From Anthropogastromicrobium sp052273485 (lineage in GTDB: Bacteria; Bacillota; Clostridia; Lachnospirales; Lachnospiraceae): 64,000 nucleotides of DNA. The stretch is taken from the NCBI GenBank assembly GCA_052273485.1, contig DAVZID010000006.1, positions 1 through 64,000 of the forward strand, in the 5' to 3' direction. Both the position numbers and the translations under genes were made by a program. Of this stretch, positions 25,625-34,327 are shown in pieces (positions within the stretch are counted from its first letter, which is position 1; the number at the start of each line of letters is the position of its first letter). The notes under the pieces are model-generated. The model worked only from the letters and a program-made list of their open reading frames with translations, was not told where the DNA came from and did no database searches.

Positions 25625-27196
25625 TTATTCCGATTTCTTTTCTGGCTTTGCCGCCTCTGGTGCAGGTGCCTTTGCATCGCGCTCCTCCAAAAACTCAAGC
25701 ATCTGCTTGTACTCACTCTGCGTTGCAGATGGGAACGGTGCATTTTTCTTATTCATCGCAACATTTGCCGCAGACTTCTTGATCGGCTGAATCGTTCCGG
25801 CACCGCCTACGCAGCCTCCCGGACACGCCATACCCTCGAGCAGATAACCGTTGTATTTTCCAGCCTTTGCCATCTGCATCATCTTACGACACTCATCAAG
25901 TCCTTGTGCGCAAACTACGTTGACTTCGCGGTCTGGATCAATCTGGTGAATTGCATTGACAACGGCATTCGCAACACCGCCCGCAACGGCAAAGTTTCTT
26001 CCGTCGCCGCTGGCATGATGGAGAGAATCACCCGGCTGAATATCATCAAAGGACACACCCTTTGCCTCGAACATACCCATGACTTCCTCAAAGGTGAGGA
26101 CAAAATCGACATCACTTCGCACGCTTCTTCGGCTTGCCTCAAGCTTCTTTGCTGCACACGGTCCAATGAAGGCCACCTTGCAGCCCGGATCTGCCTTCTT
26201 GATCATACGTCCGGTAAATACCATCGGTGTCAGCGCCATGGAAATGCAATTTGCATACTTTGGAAACTCCGTCTTTGCCATAACAGACCAGGATGGACAG
26301 CAGGAAGTTCCCATAAATGGAATCTTATCTGGCACTTCATCAAGGAAATCCTTTGCCTCCTGAATCGTACAAAGATCGGCTCCAGCCGCAACCTCTACGA
26401 CATCAGCAAAGCCAAGCTCCTTCATGGCAGCACGGAAACGCTCTGGTGTCAGCTTCGGTCCAAACTGTCCGATAAACGCCGGCGCTACGGCCGCATATAC
26501 TCTCGTACCAGCCTTCATTGCAAGGATGGTCTGGAAAATCTGTCCCTTATCGGCAATCGCGCCAAATGGGCAGTTTACAAGACACATACCGCAGGATACG
26601 CACTTGTCGTAATTGATATCGGCTCTGCCATACTCATCACTGTGAATCGCATGCATACCGCAGGCCTTTGCACACGGACGCTCCATTTTCACAATTGCGC
26701 CATATGGACAGGCATCGCGGCAGCGTCCACAATTAATACACTTCTCTGGATCAATCTTTGACTTTCCACCCTGCTTGACAACAACGGCTCCCTTCGGGCA
26801 AACCTCCTCACACGGATGCGCGGTACAGCCCTGACACATATTAGTAACAACAGTCTGATTATCCAGACACTTATGGCAGGCAAACTTGATAATGTTAATC
26901 AGCGGCGGCTCATAGTAGCGCTCTGTGATCGCACTGTCATTTACACCATCTGCTACCGGCGCATGCTCGGCAAGTGTACGGTTTGGAAGACCAATCGCAA
27001 GTCTTAAACGCTCACCAACGATGGCGCGCTCCGTAAATACGCTCTCGCGAAAGCTTGCCAGCTCTCCCGGTACAATCTTATATGGAAGTTCTTCCAGACG
27101 AGAATAATCGCCGCCCTCGTAAGCGAGTCTTGCTACTTCGGTGAATATTTTTTCACGCATATCTGTTACATCGGTGTGAATTCCTCTGACGCTCAT
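25625..27196 (-). CDS. Monomeric [FeFe]-hydrogenase, group B type
   Basis: A 523-residue iron-sulfur protein. Residues ~100-225 hold several cysteine clusters: CHKCLDNQTVVTNMCQGC, CINCGRCRDACPYG and CVSCGMCLVNCPFG. The H-cluster domain (~235-490) has all three loops: TSCCPSW, GPCAAKKLE and EGMACPGGCVGGAG. Spacing and the short N-terminal domain fit group B enzymes of anaerobic Firmicutes and Bacteroidetes, whose physiological direction is poorly known. The first loop has Ser in place of the usual Gly. The C-terminus is a Lys/Glu/Ala/Pro tail. The ATG at 27196 follows AAGGAGG. No maturase gene (hydE, F, G) is in the window. Confidence 0.9.
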   Translation of the reverse strand: MSVRGIHTDVTDMREKIFTEVARLAYEGGDYSRLEELPYKIVPGELASFRESVFTERAIVGERLRLAIGLPNRTLAEHAPVADGVNDSAITERYYEPPLINIIKFACHKCLDNQTVVTNMCQGCTAHPCEEVCPKGAVVVKQGGKSKIDPEKCINCGRCRDACPYGAIVKMERPCAKACGMHAIHSDEYGRADINYDKCVSCGMCLVNCPFGAIADKGQIFQTILAMKAGTRVYAAVAPAFIGQFGPKLTPERFRAAMKELGFADVVEVAAGADLCTIQEAKDFLDEVPDKIPFMGTSCCPSWSVMAKTEFPKYANCISMALTPMVFTGRMIKKADPGCKVAFIGPCAAKKLEASRRSVRSDVDFVLTFEEVMGMFEAKGVSFDDIQPGDSLHHASGDGRNFAVAGGVANAVVNAIHQIDPDREVNVVCAQGLDECRKMMQMAKAGKYNGYLLEGMACPGGCVGGAGTIQPIKKSAANVAMNKKNAPFPSATQSEYKQMLEFLEERDAKAPAPEAAKPEKKSE

Positions 27197-27251
27197 TGCA
27201 TCCTCCTTCTTCTTTACCTTTTCTATTTTTTCTTAGCTTGTTTACGTTTTC

Positions 27252-27280
27252 AGTATACCCGATCAATCCATTAAATTCAA
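27252..27280 (-). promoter_or_regulatory. Hydrogenase promoter
   Basis: On the minus strand TTGAAT (27280-27275), 17-bp spacer, TATACT (27257-27252), ~55 bp upstream of the hydrogenase ATG. Confidence 0.7.
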
Positions 27281-27297
27281 GAAAAAATCGAGTGTAC

Positions 27298-27326
27298 TTG
27301 TAAATACAGTCATTTGGTGCTATACT
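27298..27326 (+). promoter_or_regulatory. malQ promoter
   Basis: TTGTAA (27298-27303), 17-bp spacer, TATACT (27321-27326), divergent from the hydrogenase promoter with 18 bp between their -35 boxes. Confidence 0.7.
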
Positions 27327-27409
27327 TATCTTATATAAACGCAGCACTTGAAACCTGTCAATTCAAATTGCTGCTAAATACATTCTAAGAGAAAGGTTTG
27401 GGTATCTTT

Positions 27410-28999
27410 ATGGCAAAAACATTATCCAGGCGTTATTCTGGTGTGCTTGCACACCCGACAAGCTTCCCGTCCCCATACGGAATCGGTGATTTCGGAAAGG
27501 GCGCTTACGATTTCATTAATTTTCTGACGGGAGCCGGTCAGAGCCTTTGGCAGATTCTGCCGCTCGGCCACACAGGATACGGCGATTCCCCGTATCAGGC
27601 ATTCTCTGCATTTGCAGGACAGCCACTTTTAATCAGCCCGGATGAGCTGATCAAGGACGGTCTTCTCTACGGCGAAGATTTAAACGGTTATCCGCATTTC
27701 AATCCAGATCACATCTACTATGGCGATGTCATTCCGGCAAAGCTGCGCGTTCTGCATCGTTCCTATGAGATCTTCAAGGAGTCCGCAGATCTTTGTATGC
27801 TTAAAGAATTTGATGTGTTCTGTGAGCAGGAAAAGGATTGGTTGGACGATTATGCACTGTTCATGGCAGGCAAAGACGCACACGGCGGTGCATGCTGGCT
27901 AGAGTGGGAAGACGATCTGCGTGACCCGGATGAGAACATCAAAGCTGCATGGCGCGAGCGTCTGTCTGATTCCATCGGCTACTATAAGTACATCCAGTTT
28001 ATCTTCTTCCGTCAGTGGAACGCTCTTCGTGATTATGCACATGTAAACGGCATCAAGATCGTCGGCGATATCCCGATCTTTGTTGCGCTTGACAGTGCCG
28101 ATGTATGGGCAAACCGTGAGCTGTTCCAGCTCGAAAAAGATGGCTACCCAACCGTAGTTGCTGGAGTTCCGCCGGATTATTTCTCTGCTACCGGACAGCT
28201 GTGGGGCAATCCGCTGTATGACTGGGATTACCACAAGAAGACACACTATGACTGGTGGATGCGCCGTATCAAGGGCCAGTTAAACATGGTTGACTACATC
28301 CGTATCGATCACTTCCGTGGCTTTGAGCAGTATTACGCAATCCCATACGGTGAGGAAACTGCAATGCATGGAAAGTGGAAGAAGGGACCAAACGAAGACC
28401 TGTTTTGCCGCATGCAGGAGGTATTTGGCAAAGATCTTCCGATCTGGGCTGAGGACCTTGGCATCATCACTCCTCGCGTTGAGAAGCTGCGTGATGACTT
28501 TAACCTGCCAGGCATGAAGGTATTACAGTTTGCATTTGGCGATCCGAAGGACAATGACATCCTTCCGCACCGCTTTACCACAGAAAACTGCATCTGCTAT
28601 ACTGGAACTCACGACAATGACACGACTATGGGCTGGTATCAGTCTCTGAAGCCGTCTTTACAGGATCGTGTACGCCGCTATTTAAACACCGACGGAAATA
28701 TCATTCACTACGATATGATCCGTGCAGCAATGGGCTCTATCGCACGCTATGCCATTTATCCGGTTCAGGATCTTCTTGGATTTGGAAGTGACTGTCGTAT
28801 GAATACGCCATCCGTTGCAAGCGGCAACTGGGCATTCCGTTTCCGCAAGGATCATTTAACTCCTGAGTTATCAGCAAACCTTCGCAAGATGACTGAGCTG
28901 TTTGGCAGATGCGAGCCGCTTGAGCCAATCGAGGAAGAAGGACCAGAAGGCTCCATCCAGCCAGGTGAGACTGCACCTGGTCTTGCTCCTGAAGAGTAA
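27410..28999 (+). CDS. malQ: 4-alpha-glucanotransferase (GH77)
   Basis: A 529-residue amylomaltase predicted to transfer alpha-1,4-glucan segments between maltodextrins, in glycogen or starch metabolism. The N-terminus has HPTSFPSPYGIGDFG and the active-site strands IRIDHFRGFEQYYAIP (nucleophile Asp), AEDLGIITPRV (acid/base Glu) and YTGTHDNDTTMGW (third carboxylate). The last ~30 residues are an acidic Pro/Glu-rich tail. The start is the ATG at 27410; an upstream TTG is less likely. The plsC gene follows after ~135 bp that include a family B repeat. Confidence 0.93.
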   Translation: MAKTLSRRYSGVLAHPTSFPSPYGIGDFGKGAYDFINFLTGAGQSLWQILPLGHTGYGDSPYQAFSAFAGQPLLISPDELIKDGLLYGEDLNGYPHFNPDHIYYGDVIPAKLRVLHRSYEIFKESADLCMLKEFDVFCEQEKDWLDDYALFMAGKDAHGGACWLEWEDDLRDPDENIKAAWRERLSDSIGYYKYIQFIFFRQWNALRDYAHVNGIKIVGDIPIFVALDSADVWANRELFQLEKDGYPTVVAGVPPDYFSATGQLWGNPLYDWDYHKKTHYDWWMRRIKGQLNMVDYIRIDHFRGFEQYYAIPYGEETAMHGKWKKGPNEDLFCRMQEVFGKDLPIWAEDLGIITPRVEKLRDDFNLPGMKVLQFAFGDPKDNDILPHRFTTENCICYTGTHDNDTTMGWYQSLKPSLQDRVRRYLNTDGNIIHYDMIRAAMGSIARYAIYPVQDLLGFGSDCRMNTPSVASGNWAFRFRKDHLTPELSANLRKMTELFGRCEPLEPIEEEGPEGSIQPGETAPGLAPEE

Positions 29000-29035
29000 A
29001 TTGTAATTACAGTTCACGCTTCATGATTTGAATAA

Positions 29036-29083
29036 GGCCCCGAGGCGAGTGGACTTAAAAAGCCATCGCCGAGTGGGCTTTTT
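29036..29083 (+). repeat. Dispersed hairpin repeat, family B, copy 1, with terminator-like end
   Basis: GCCC-CGA-GGCGA pairs with TCGCC-GAGT-GGGC across an inner loop, giving the conserved CCCCGAGG ... CCGAGTGGGC frame of family B. An alternative fold pairs AAAAAGCC (29057-29064) with GGCTTTTT (29076-29083), so this copy can act as a terminator between malQ and plsC. Confidence 0.75.
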
Positions 29084-29135
29084 CATTCCTGTAGAAAGCG
29101 TAAGCTGTGCCATAGAAATTGAAATCGAGGTTTTC

Positions 29136-29873
29136 ATGATAAGACTTATACTCGTTTTACTTGTTGCCGTCCTCTACCTGGTGATCGGATGCATCCCGGC
29201 ATTTGTCCTGTGGTTGATTGGCAAAAAAAATCCCGATCTGAAAGACCGGGTATCCATGCGCATGATTCAGTGGATTTTTGGTGTGTTGCTTTGCATAAGC
29301 GGAACAAAAGTAAAGGCCGAAGGTCTTGAAAACATCCCGAAGGATCGCGCTGTACTCTACGTAGGCAATCACAGAAGCTACTTTGATATCATCGCCTCCT
29401 ATCGCCTGCTTCCGGGCATCACCGGATATGTTGCAAAAAAGGAGATGGAAAAGGTTCCGCTTCTTCGCCTGTGGATGCGCTATATCCACTGTCTGTTCTT
29501 AGACAGAAGTAACGTAAAGGAAGGCTTAAAGACCATCCTTGCCGGTGCTGAGGAGATCAAAAATGGTCATTCTATGTGGATCTTCCCGGAGGGAACAAGA
29601 AACCGCGGTGTGGAAGGCACACTGCTTGACTTTAAGGAGGGCAGCTTAAAAATGGCCGATAAAGCCGGATGCCCGGTGATTCCAGTTGCGATCGCACACT
29701 CTGCCGATGTTTTGGAAAGTCATTTCCCATTCATTCACGCAGCGACTATCACGATTCGCTTTGGAGAGCCGATCGACTTAAAGAGCCTTCCGCGCGAACA
29801 GAAAAAACTCGCTGGTGCTTACACCCGCACTCAGATTCAGGGGATGCTCGATGATATCCTGAAGAATGGATGA
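29136..29873 (+). CDS. plsC: 1-acyl-sn-glycerol-3-phosphate acyltransferase
   Basis: A 245-residue membrane-bound acyltransferase that would acylate lysophosphatidic acid in phospholipid synthesis. The N-terminal ~25 residues are hydrophobic. Motif I is GNHRSYFD (~residue 75), followed by LDRSN, and motif III is FPEGTRNRG (~152), then GCPVIPVAI. The ATG at 29136 has GAGG ~7 nt upstream. An in-frame extension to 29028 would be translated from the family B repeat and is rejected. The last 96 bp overlap the convergent acetyltransferase gene. Confidence 0.9.
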   Translation: MIRLILVLLVAVLYLVIGCIPAFVLWLIGKKNPDLKDRVSMRMIQWIFGVLLCISGTKVKAEGLENIPKDRAVLYVGNHRSYFDIIASYRLLPGITGYVAKKEMEKVPLLRLWMRYIHCLFLDRSNVKEGLKTILAGAEEIKNGHSMWIFPEGTRNRGVEGTLLDFKEGSLKMADKAGCPVIPVAIAHSADVLESHFPFIHAATITIRFGEPIDLKSLPREQKKLAGAYTRTQIQGMLDDILKNG

Positions 29874-30824
29874 AGCATCTGAAAAAGCGTCACAAACGAC
29901 ATTGTTCGAGGCATCGCGAAAGGCGTTAAAAGCATCTTCTGAAGGATCATTTAAAACGTCGTTCGAAATGGTTCGTATGTGAGAAAAGCCACACGCAATT
30001 GCCGTTTTTATCGAAGCAATGTTTTCGCAGCTGCATAAAAGGTATACTTCATCCAGCTGCCAATAATCAAAACAATATTCAAGAAGCTGACTGGCTGCCT
30101 GTGCGGCCAGTCCTTTTTTTCGCCATTTCGGAAGCAATGCATAACCTACGTAGTAGCCGATTGGAAGGTCGGGTTCTCTGTTTTGGGCCTGATTCATGTC
30201 CTTGTCGAAAATTGCATCGCATTTTGCGCTATCACTGCTGTATGAACCATCTCTGTATTCCAACCCAATCCTTCCGATAAATTCATCGTGTTCATCTGCA
30301 AGCACCCACATAGACGGCTCTTCAGACGGATACACATAGCGATGCAAGCTTTCGATCCACTCTTCCCAGTCTGAAAGCGACTCTGCCTGCTTGCGTAACG
30401 GATAATCAAGAAATTGTTTTACCTGTTCATCCTCATAGAGCGCCGCAAAGCCTGCCGCATCCTTACGCGCTGCCTCACGGATTTTCCAGAAAATGTGATG
30501 CACGTTTGTTTTCCTACTGTCTACTCCATCGACTCTGTCAGCTGTATCTACTACTATTTTGTTAGCTGTATCGGTGCTTAATTGGTCATCCACGCAAAGT
30601 AGTGTCCTCGGCAAATGATAATACCTGCAATAGGCCAGCTCGACATACGCCTCATCCACATCATCCCAATCCTCGGCTAAAAAAGAAATCCCGGACCAAG
30701 ACTTGCCTGACCCAGGACTGCATATGCCGATGACAGGACCGTTCTTTTGAGAAAGGCTGGCTTCTTCAGGCGAATCCGTAAGGAGTACCTTGTGGCCGTC
30801 TGCTGTCATTCTGATTTTTTGCAT
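29778..30824 (-). CDS. GNAT-family acetyltransferase with N- and C-terminal extensions
   Basis: A 348-residue protein. Residues ~110-290 are a GNAT N-acetyltransferase domain (WVLADEHDEFIGRIGL, YYVGYALLPKWRKKGLAAQAA with the CoA-binding loop, then a helix before CGFSHI). Residues 1-105 are of unknown fold. Residues ~290-348 are an Asp/Ala/Asn-rich extension with repeated DAF..ASN-like units, and its last 32 codons are antisense to the 3' end of plsC. The start at 30824 lacks a clear ribosome site, so the true start could be further in. Substrate unknown. Confidence 0.7.
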   Translation of the reverse strand: MQKIRMTADGHKVLLTDSPEEASLSQKNGPVIGICSPGSGKSWSGISFLAEDWDDVDEAYVELAYCRYYHLPRTLLCVDDQLSTDTANKIVVDTADRVDGVDSRKTNVHHIFWKIREAARKDAAGFAALYEDEQVKQFLDYPLRKQAESLSDWEEWIESLHRYVYPSEEPSMWVLADEHDEFIGRIGLEYRDGSYSSDSAKCDAIFDKDMNQAQNREPDLPIGYYVGYALLPKWRKKGLAAQAASQLLEYCFDYWQLDEVYLLCSCENIASIKTAIACGFSHIRTISNDVLNDPSEDAFNAFRDASNNVVCDAFSDASSILQDIIEHPLNLSAGVSTSEFFLFARKAL

Positions 30825-30883
30825 ATTTTTATTTTAATTATTTTAATCTACAGTTGATCGGATCGTTTCAGTTGCTACTGATA

Positions 30884-31405
30884 TTAGCACTTTTCTGGCT
30901 CTGGATATTCCTCACCAAAAGTCTCAACGGTAACTTTCTTCATGCGCTGTGTCTCAAGCGGTCTGTCGTTGTAGTTGGTCGGTACTGCTGCGATTGCATT
31001 TACTACGTCCATACCCTCTGTTACCTTACCAAATGCTGCATATGCACCGTCTAAGTGCGGAGCTGCCTGATGCATGATAAAGAACTGACTGCCTGCACTG
31101 TTTGGCATCATCGTTCTTGCCATGGAAAGAACACCCGGCTCGTGCTTTAAATCATTCTTGAAGCCATTCTGAGTGAACTCACCCTTAATGCTGTAGCCCG
31201 GGCCACCCATACCGGTGCCATCCGGATCTCCACCCTGCAGCATGAAGCCACTGATTACTCGATGAAAGATTACACCGTCATAAAAGCCCTTCTTTACGAG
31301 GCTGATGAAGTTGTTTACCGTGTTCGGGGCAACCTGCGGATACAGCTCTGCCTTGATCACACTGCCATTTTCCATTTCAATTGTAACTACTGGATTCTGT
31401 GCCAT
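30884..31405 (-). CDS. Peptidyl-prolyl cis-trans isomerase, cyclophilin type
   Basis: A 173-residue cytoplasmic cyclophilin that would speed proline isomerisation in folding proteins. Signatures: FHRVISGFMLQGGDPDGTGMGG (split across residues ~50-72), GVLSMAR, SAGSQFFI and HLDGAYAAFGKV. The active-site Arg and Phe/Gln residues are present. No signal peptide is seen. I use the ATG at 31405; an upstream TTG is unlikely. A terminator of the upstream cold-shock gene stands ~70 bp before it, so it probably has its own promoter. Confidence 0.9.
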   Translation of the reverse strand: MAQNPVVTIEMENGSVIKAELYPQVAPNTVNNFISLVKKGFYDGVIFHRVISGFMLQGGDPDGTGMGGPGYSIKGEFTQNGFKNDLKHEPGVLSMARTMMPNSAGSQFFIMHQAAPHLDGAYAAFGKVTEGMDVVNAIAAVPTNYNDRPLETQRMKKVTVETFGEEYPEPEKC

Positions 31406-31474
31406 TTTAATAACCAAACCTTTCTATTCACCTGTTCTGTTTTGCCACACAGGCGTAAATTTGTCTCTAAGCTG

Positions 31475-31507
31475 AAAAAGACATAACAGCGAACTGTTAT
31501 GTCTTTT
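31475..31507 (-). terminator. Intrinsic terminator after the cold-shock gene
   Basis: AAAAGACATAACAG pairs perfectly with CTGTTATGTCTTTT around a 4-nt loop. It ends the minus-strand cold-shock transcript ~95 nt beyond its stop. Confidence 0.85.
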
Positions 31508-31601
31508 GCTTTTAATCTCACTACCTAATACGATATTGCATTTATTAAAAAAAGAATAGGTACATGGTAAAATTGAAATTAATCGCGGCGGTCTGTTTCA
31601 A

Positions 31602-31799
31602 TTACAGCTTTGTAACATTAACAGCCTGCGGTCCCTTAGCTCCGTCGATTACATCGAACTCTACAGAAGCGCCCTCGTCCAGAGACTTGAAACCTTCCAT
31701 GTTCAGTCCGGAGTAGTGTACGAATACATCCTTACCAGACTCATCAGAAATGAAACCATAACCCTTCTGATTGTTGAACCACTTAACTGTACCCTTCAT
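31602..31799 (-). CDS. Cold-shock protein, CspA family
   Basis: A 65-residue single-stranded nucleic-acid-binding protein with RNP1 KGYGFIS and RNP2 VFVHYS motifs, the complete cold-shock domain from MKGTVKWF to the C-terminus. The ATG at 31799 has GGAGG 9 nt upstream. The ~60-nt leader and strong promoter suit an RNA-chaperone gene. The CspA/B/C paralogue class cannot be assigned. Confidence 0.95.
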   Translation of the reverse strand: MKGTVKWFNNQKGYGFISDESGKDVFVHYSGLNMEGFKSLDEGASVEFDVIDGAKGPQAVNVTKL

Positions 31800-31858
31800 G
31801 GTGATACCTCCAAAAAATAAATTGAGACGTAGCATCTTCTACTAACGCCAACATGGTT

Positions 31859-31887
31859 AGCATAACACATTGCCCCCTCATTGTCAA
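31859..31887 (-). promoter_or_regulatory. Cold-shock gene promoter
   Basis: On the minus strand a perfect TTGACA (31887-31882), 17-bp spacer, TATGCT (31864-31859). Confidence 0.85.
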
Positions 31888-31926
31888 TGAAATCCTAAAA
31901 AAATAATGAAGTATAAACAGCTTATA

Positions 31927-31955
31927 TTGACACTGTTTTTTATCTCTGTTATAGT
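31927..31955 (+). promoter_or_regulatory. Promoter of the multipass membrane protein gene
   Basis: TTGACA (31927-31932), 17-bp spacer, TATAGT (31950-31955), ~50 bp upstream of the ATG at 32005. Confidence 0.85.
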
Positions 31956-32004
31956 TAAATTTATACGCTTCTGTGCTGAAAACAGGAGTTTTTAAGGAGG
32001 TATT

Positions 32005-33099
32005 ATGAGTTTCTTATCTATCATCACAGCGGCCTCTACTGCTGCTGAATCTGTAGCGGAAACAGTGGCTGAGACGGTCGCTGAATCTGCTGCTGAGGGT
32101 GGAGCTGTCGCATCCATGGTGCCGGAGGATTTTGCCTTCGACTATACCATGCGCGTACCGGTTCTCTCCATTATTCTTATGGCGGTCTCTCTTATCATCA
32201 TGATCGCTGTTCCGGTGTATCTGCTTATGCGCATGAAAAACCGCTTTCGCTTTGACGTGTATGCAATGACCTTTGGTCTTCTCGCTTACATGGTCGGTGT
32301 CGGCATCCTGCCATCCGTTGTCGAGCTTTTAGTTGCACAGATCGCACCAGCAAAGGATTTTCTTTCTGCAAACACAGTTGCCGCAGATATCCTGCATGTA
32401 ACACTATTGATTGTATTTAGCTTTGCAGCGATCTTTTTCTTCTCCCGTTTTTCTCTTCGTCATTCTTTCCAGAAAAACGCAGATCCAGATGCACCTGCTG
32501 AGGCAAAAAATGCATTTGCCAGCTCCGCAATCTTCGGTATCGGTGTTGGTCTTCTCCCGATCGTAACACAGGGTCTTTCCTATGTAATGAGCTATCTTTC
32601 CGCTGCTATCTCGATCAATCAGGGACAGCTCTCCTCAAGCGTTACTTCCATGATCAATGAAGGGATGGATGCGACTGAGATTCAGTCTGGACTTGATTCC
32701 ATGGCAAATTTCATCAAAACACCATCACAGGAATTTTTATTTCTCGGCACTGATCTGATTTTCCAGATGGCAACCTTCCTTGGTGTTTCCATTCTGATCG
32801 GTATCTTCTTAAGCCGCAAGGCAAAGACAAGCATGCTTAAGGCAGTCGGCGTTCAGCTGATTTTCGGAATCTTCTTTGCTGTACGTGCAACTGGTGTGAT
32901 CGAAAGCAGTGCTATCTGTGAGCTGATCTACATTGTCATTGCAATTCTTTCTCTTGTCGCTGCATGGAGTGAGCTTAAAACCTACATGCCAGACGACCTG
33001 AAAAAGTTTCTTGGCAAGCCGGATCCAAAGCGTCAGAGTGGCGGCCCGAAGAATCAGCCTCCGCACAAGATGCCAAAGATCGTTATGCCGAAGGACTGA
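32005..33099 (+). CDS. Multipass membrane protein, possibly YhfC-like
   Basis: A 364-residue integral membrane protein with about eight hydrophobic segments between residues ~50 and 325, including VPVLSIILMAVSLIIMIAVP and ILIGIFLSR. The first 45 residues hold a run of AESVAE/TVAE repeats. The C-terminal 40 residues are a basic, Pro- and Lys-rich cytoplasmic tail. The first helix and its position resemble the YhfC family of putative membrane proteases, but I do not see a catalytic motif and the match is weak. AAGGAGG precedes the ATG. Confidence 0.6.
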   Translation: MSFLSIITAASTAAESVAETVAETVAESAAEGGAVASMVPEDFAFDYTMRVPVLSIILMAVSLIIMIAVPVYLLMRMKNRFRFDVYAMTFGLLAYMVGVGILPSVVELLVAQIAPAKDFLSANTVAADILHVTLLIVFSFAAIFFFSRFSLRHSFQKNADPDAPAEAKNAFASSAIFGIGVGLLPIVTQGLSYVMSYLSAAISINQGQLSSSVTSMINEGMDATEIQSGLDSMANFIKTPSQEFLFLGTDLIFQMATFLGVSILIGIFLSRKAKTSMLKAVGVQLIFGIFFAVRATGVIESSAICELIYIVIAILSLVAAWSELKTYMPDDLKKFLGKPDPKRQSGGPKNQPPHKMPKIVMPKD

Positions 33100-33178
33100 G
33101 AATACAGCACATTGATGTGTATTAAAATGCGTTACTGTATATCCCGAAAGTTCTATAAAAATTTAAAAGCTACAAAAA

Positions 33179-33220
33179 ACGCTGTGTATATCGTTACTTG
33201 ATATACACAGCGTCTTTCTT
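33179..33220. terminator. Intrinsic terminator between convergent membrane-protein genes
   Basis: ACGCTGTGTATATC (33179-33192) is fully complementary to GATATACACAGCGT (33200-33213), then TCTTTCTTT. An A-run on the left side makes it usable from both directions. Confidence 0.85.
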
Positions 33221-33236
33221 TGTTTCCATGACTTAT

Positions 33237-33905
33237 TTATCGTTTGATTTGCTCTAAGACAGGCTCTGCCTCCGGCGCCTCTGACAGCTGCACCAGATAA
33301 AACAGTACTGCACTTAACATCATGCCGCACACCGCATCAACTACGGAATGCTGGTCAATGACTACAGTAGAGATACAGATAAAGGTTCCTAGTACGAGCA
33401 TAGCAGCCTTAAGTTTACGATATGATTTTAATTTCTCCGAGTGAAAAAGGACAAACAAAATACCGATCGTGCTGGAGACATGAATGCTCGGGCAAACATT
33501 GGTCGGTGTATCTGCACTTCTTAACTGATTAACAATCCAGCAGCAAAAATTTTTGTTTTCAAGTGACTCGCGCAAGGAAAGACCGTTTGGAAACAGATAA
33601 TAAATCAAAAGGCAGATCGACATGCCACCGTAGATTACCTTACAGCACTTGATGTAGTCTTCTTTGCTTTTCCGCAAGAAAAACAAAACCATCCCTGGCA
33701 CAAACAAAAACCATATCACATACGGAATGACAAACCATTCATTAAATGGAATCATATCATCTAACGCACAGTGAATCACATACCTCGGCTCGCAAAATTG
33801 CTCTAGCAAAGAGAAAATCGGAAAATAAATACACATATATCCAATTGATATCATCAATGGATATTTTTTTAAAAATATATAAGCGCGTTCATACAGTTTT
33901 TTCAT
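33237..33905 (-). CDS. PAP2-superfamily membrane phosphatase
   Basis: A 222-residue protein with about six membrane segments and the PAP2 motifs CPSIHVSS (~residue 137) and DQHSVVDAV (~185). The usual first motif (K......RP) is not clear. It probably dephosphorylates a lipid phosphate or acts as an inositol phosphoceramide-synthase-like phosphotransferase. The ATG at 33905 follows GAGG. The zinc-ribbon gene lies 39 bp upstream on the same strand. Confidence 0.8.
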   Translation of the reverse strand: MKKLYERAYIFLKKYPLMISIGYMCIYFPIFSLLEQFCEPRYVIHCALDDMIPFNEWFVIPYVIWFLFVPGMVLFFLRKSKEDYIKCCKVIYGGMSICLLIYYLFPNGLSLRESLENKNFCCWIVNQLRSADTPTNVCPSIHVSSTIGILFVLFHSEKLKSYRKLKAAMLVLGTFICISTVVIDQHSVVDAVCGMMLSAVLFYLVQLSEAPEAEPVLEQIKR

Positions 33906-33944
33906 TCAGACACCTCACTAACATCCCTTTAATGTCTCTTTTGC

Positions 33945-34211
33945 TTACAGCCACTCGTAGTCACCGCCAGTAATCGCAAGACTAAGCAATCGGTCCATAC
34001 GCTCTACATCCTCGCCCTCGACGATCTCCTGAAGCTCTGCCGTGTCCGTTAGTTCCTCCATAGACTCGTCTGGTCCGATCTCCATATCAGCATCCTGCTC
34101 GCAGTACGGGCATGGAATTTTTTTCATTGTCTGCAGCGACAGAAAACGGCTCTTACAGCTCTTACACTCATAGAAACCACACTTTGTCGTGCCGTCTGGT
34201 ACATAATACAT
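33945..34211 (-). CDS. Small zinc-ribbon protein, function unknown
   Basis: An 88-residue protein. Residues ~10-45 hold CGFYECKSCKSRF and CPYC, two Cys pairs forming a rubredoxin/zinc-ribbon-like site. The rest is acidic (DESMEELTDTAELQEIVEGED). The ATG at 34211 follows GAGG. It is probably co-transcribed with the PAP2 gene. It lies downstream of the decayed GH1 and a family B repeat, so it is unlikely to be part of the mannan pathway. Confidence 0.7.
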   Translation of the reverse strand: MYYVPDGTTKCGFYECKSCKSRFLSLQTMKKIPCPYCEQDADMEIGPDESMEELTDTAELQEIVEGEDVERMDRLLSLAITGGDYEWL

Positions 34212-34253
34212 AATGCTACCTCTTATCCACTTATGATTTTTCGTATGGTAAAA

Positions 34254-34313
34254 GTCCTGAGGTGAATGTGCTTTGCCAACTGTCAAATAATAAAGTCACT
34301 TCACCGAATAGGC
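34254..34313 (+). repeat. Dispersed hairpin repeat, family B, copy 2
   Basis: GGTGAATGTGCTTT pairs with AAAGTCACTTCACC with two single-base bulges around a ~16-nt loop. It begins CCTGAGGTGAATGTGCTTT, matching the copies at 47514-47560 and 63970-64000. It sits just past the 3' end of the GH1 remnant. Confidence 0.75.
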
Positions 34314-34327
34314 GCAGGAAACAAAAC

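Noticed and set aside
29028..29135. Upstream extension of PlsC
   Set aside because: It would be translated from a family B repeat and a terminator-like hairpin, without a ribosome site. The ATG at 29136 has GAGG and gives the normal length.
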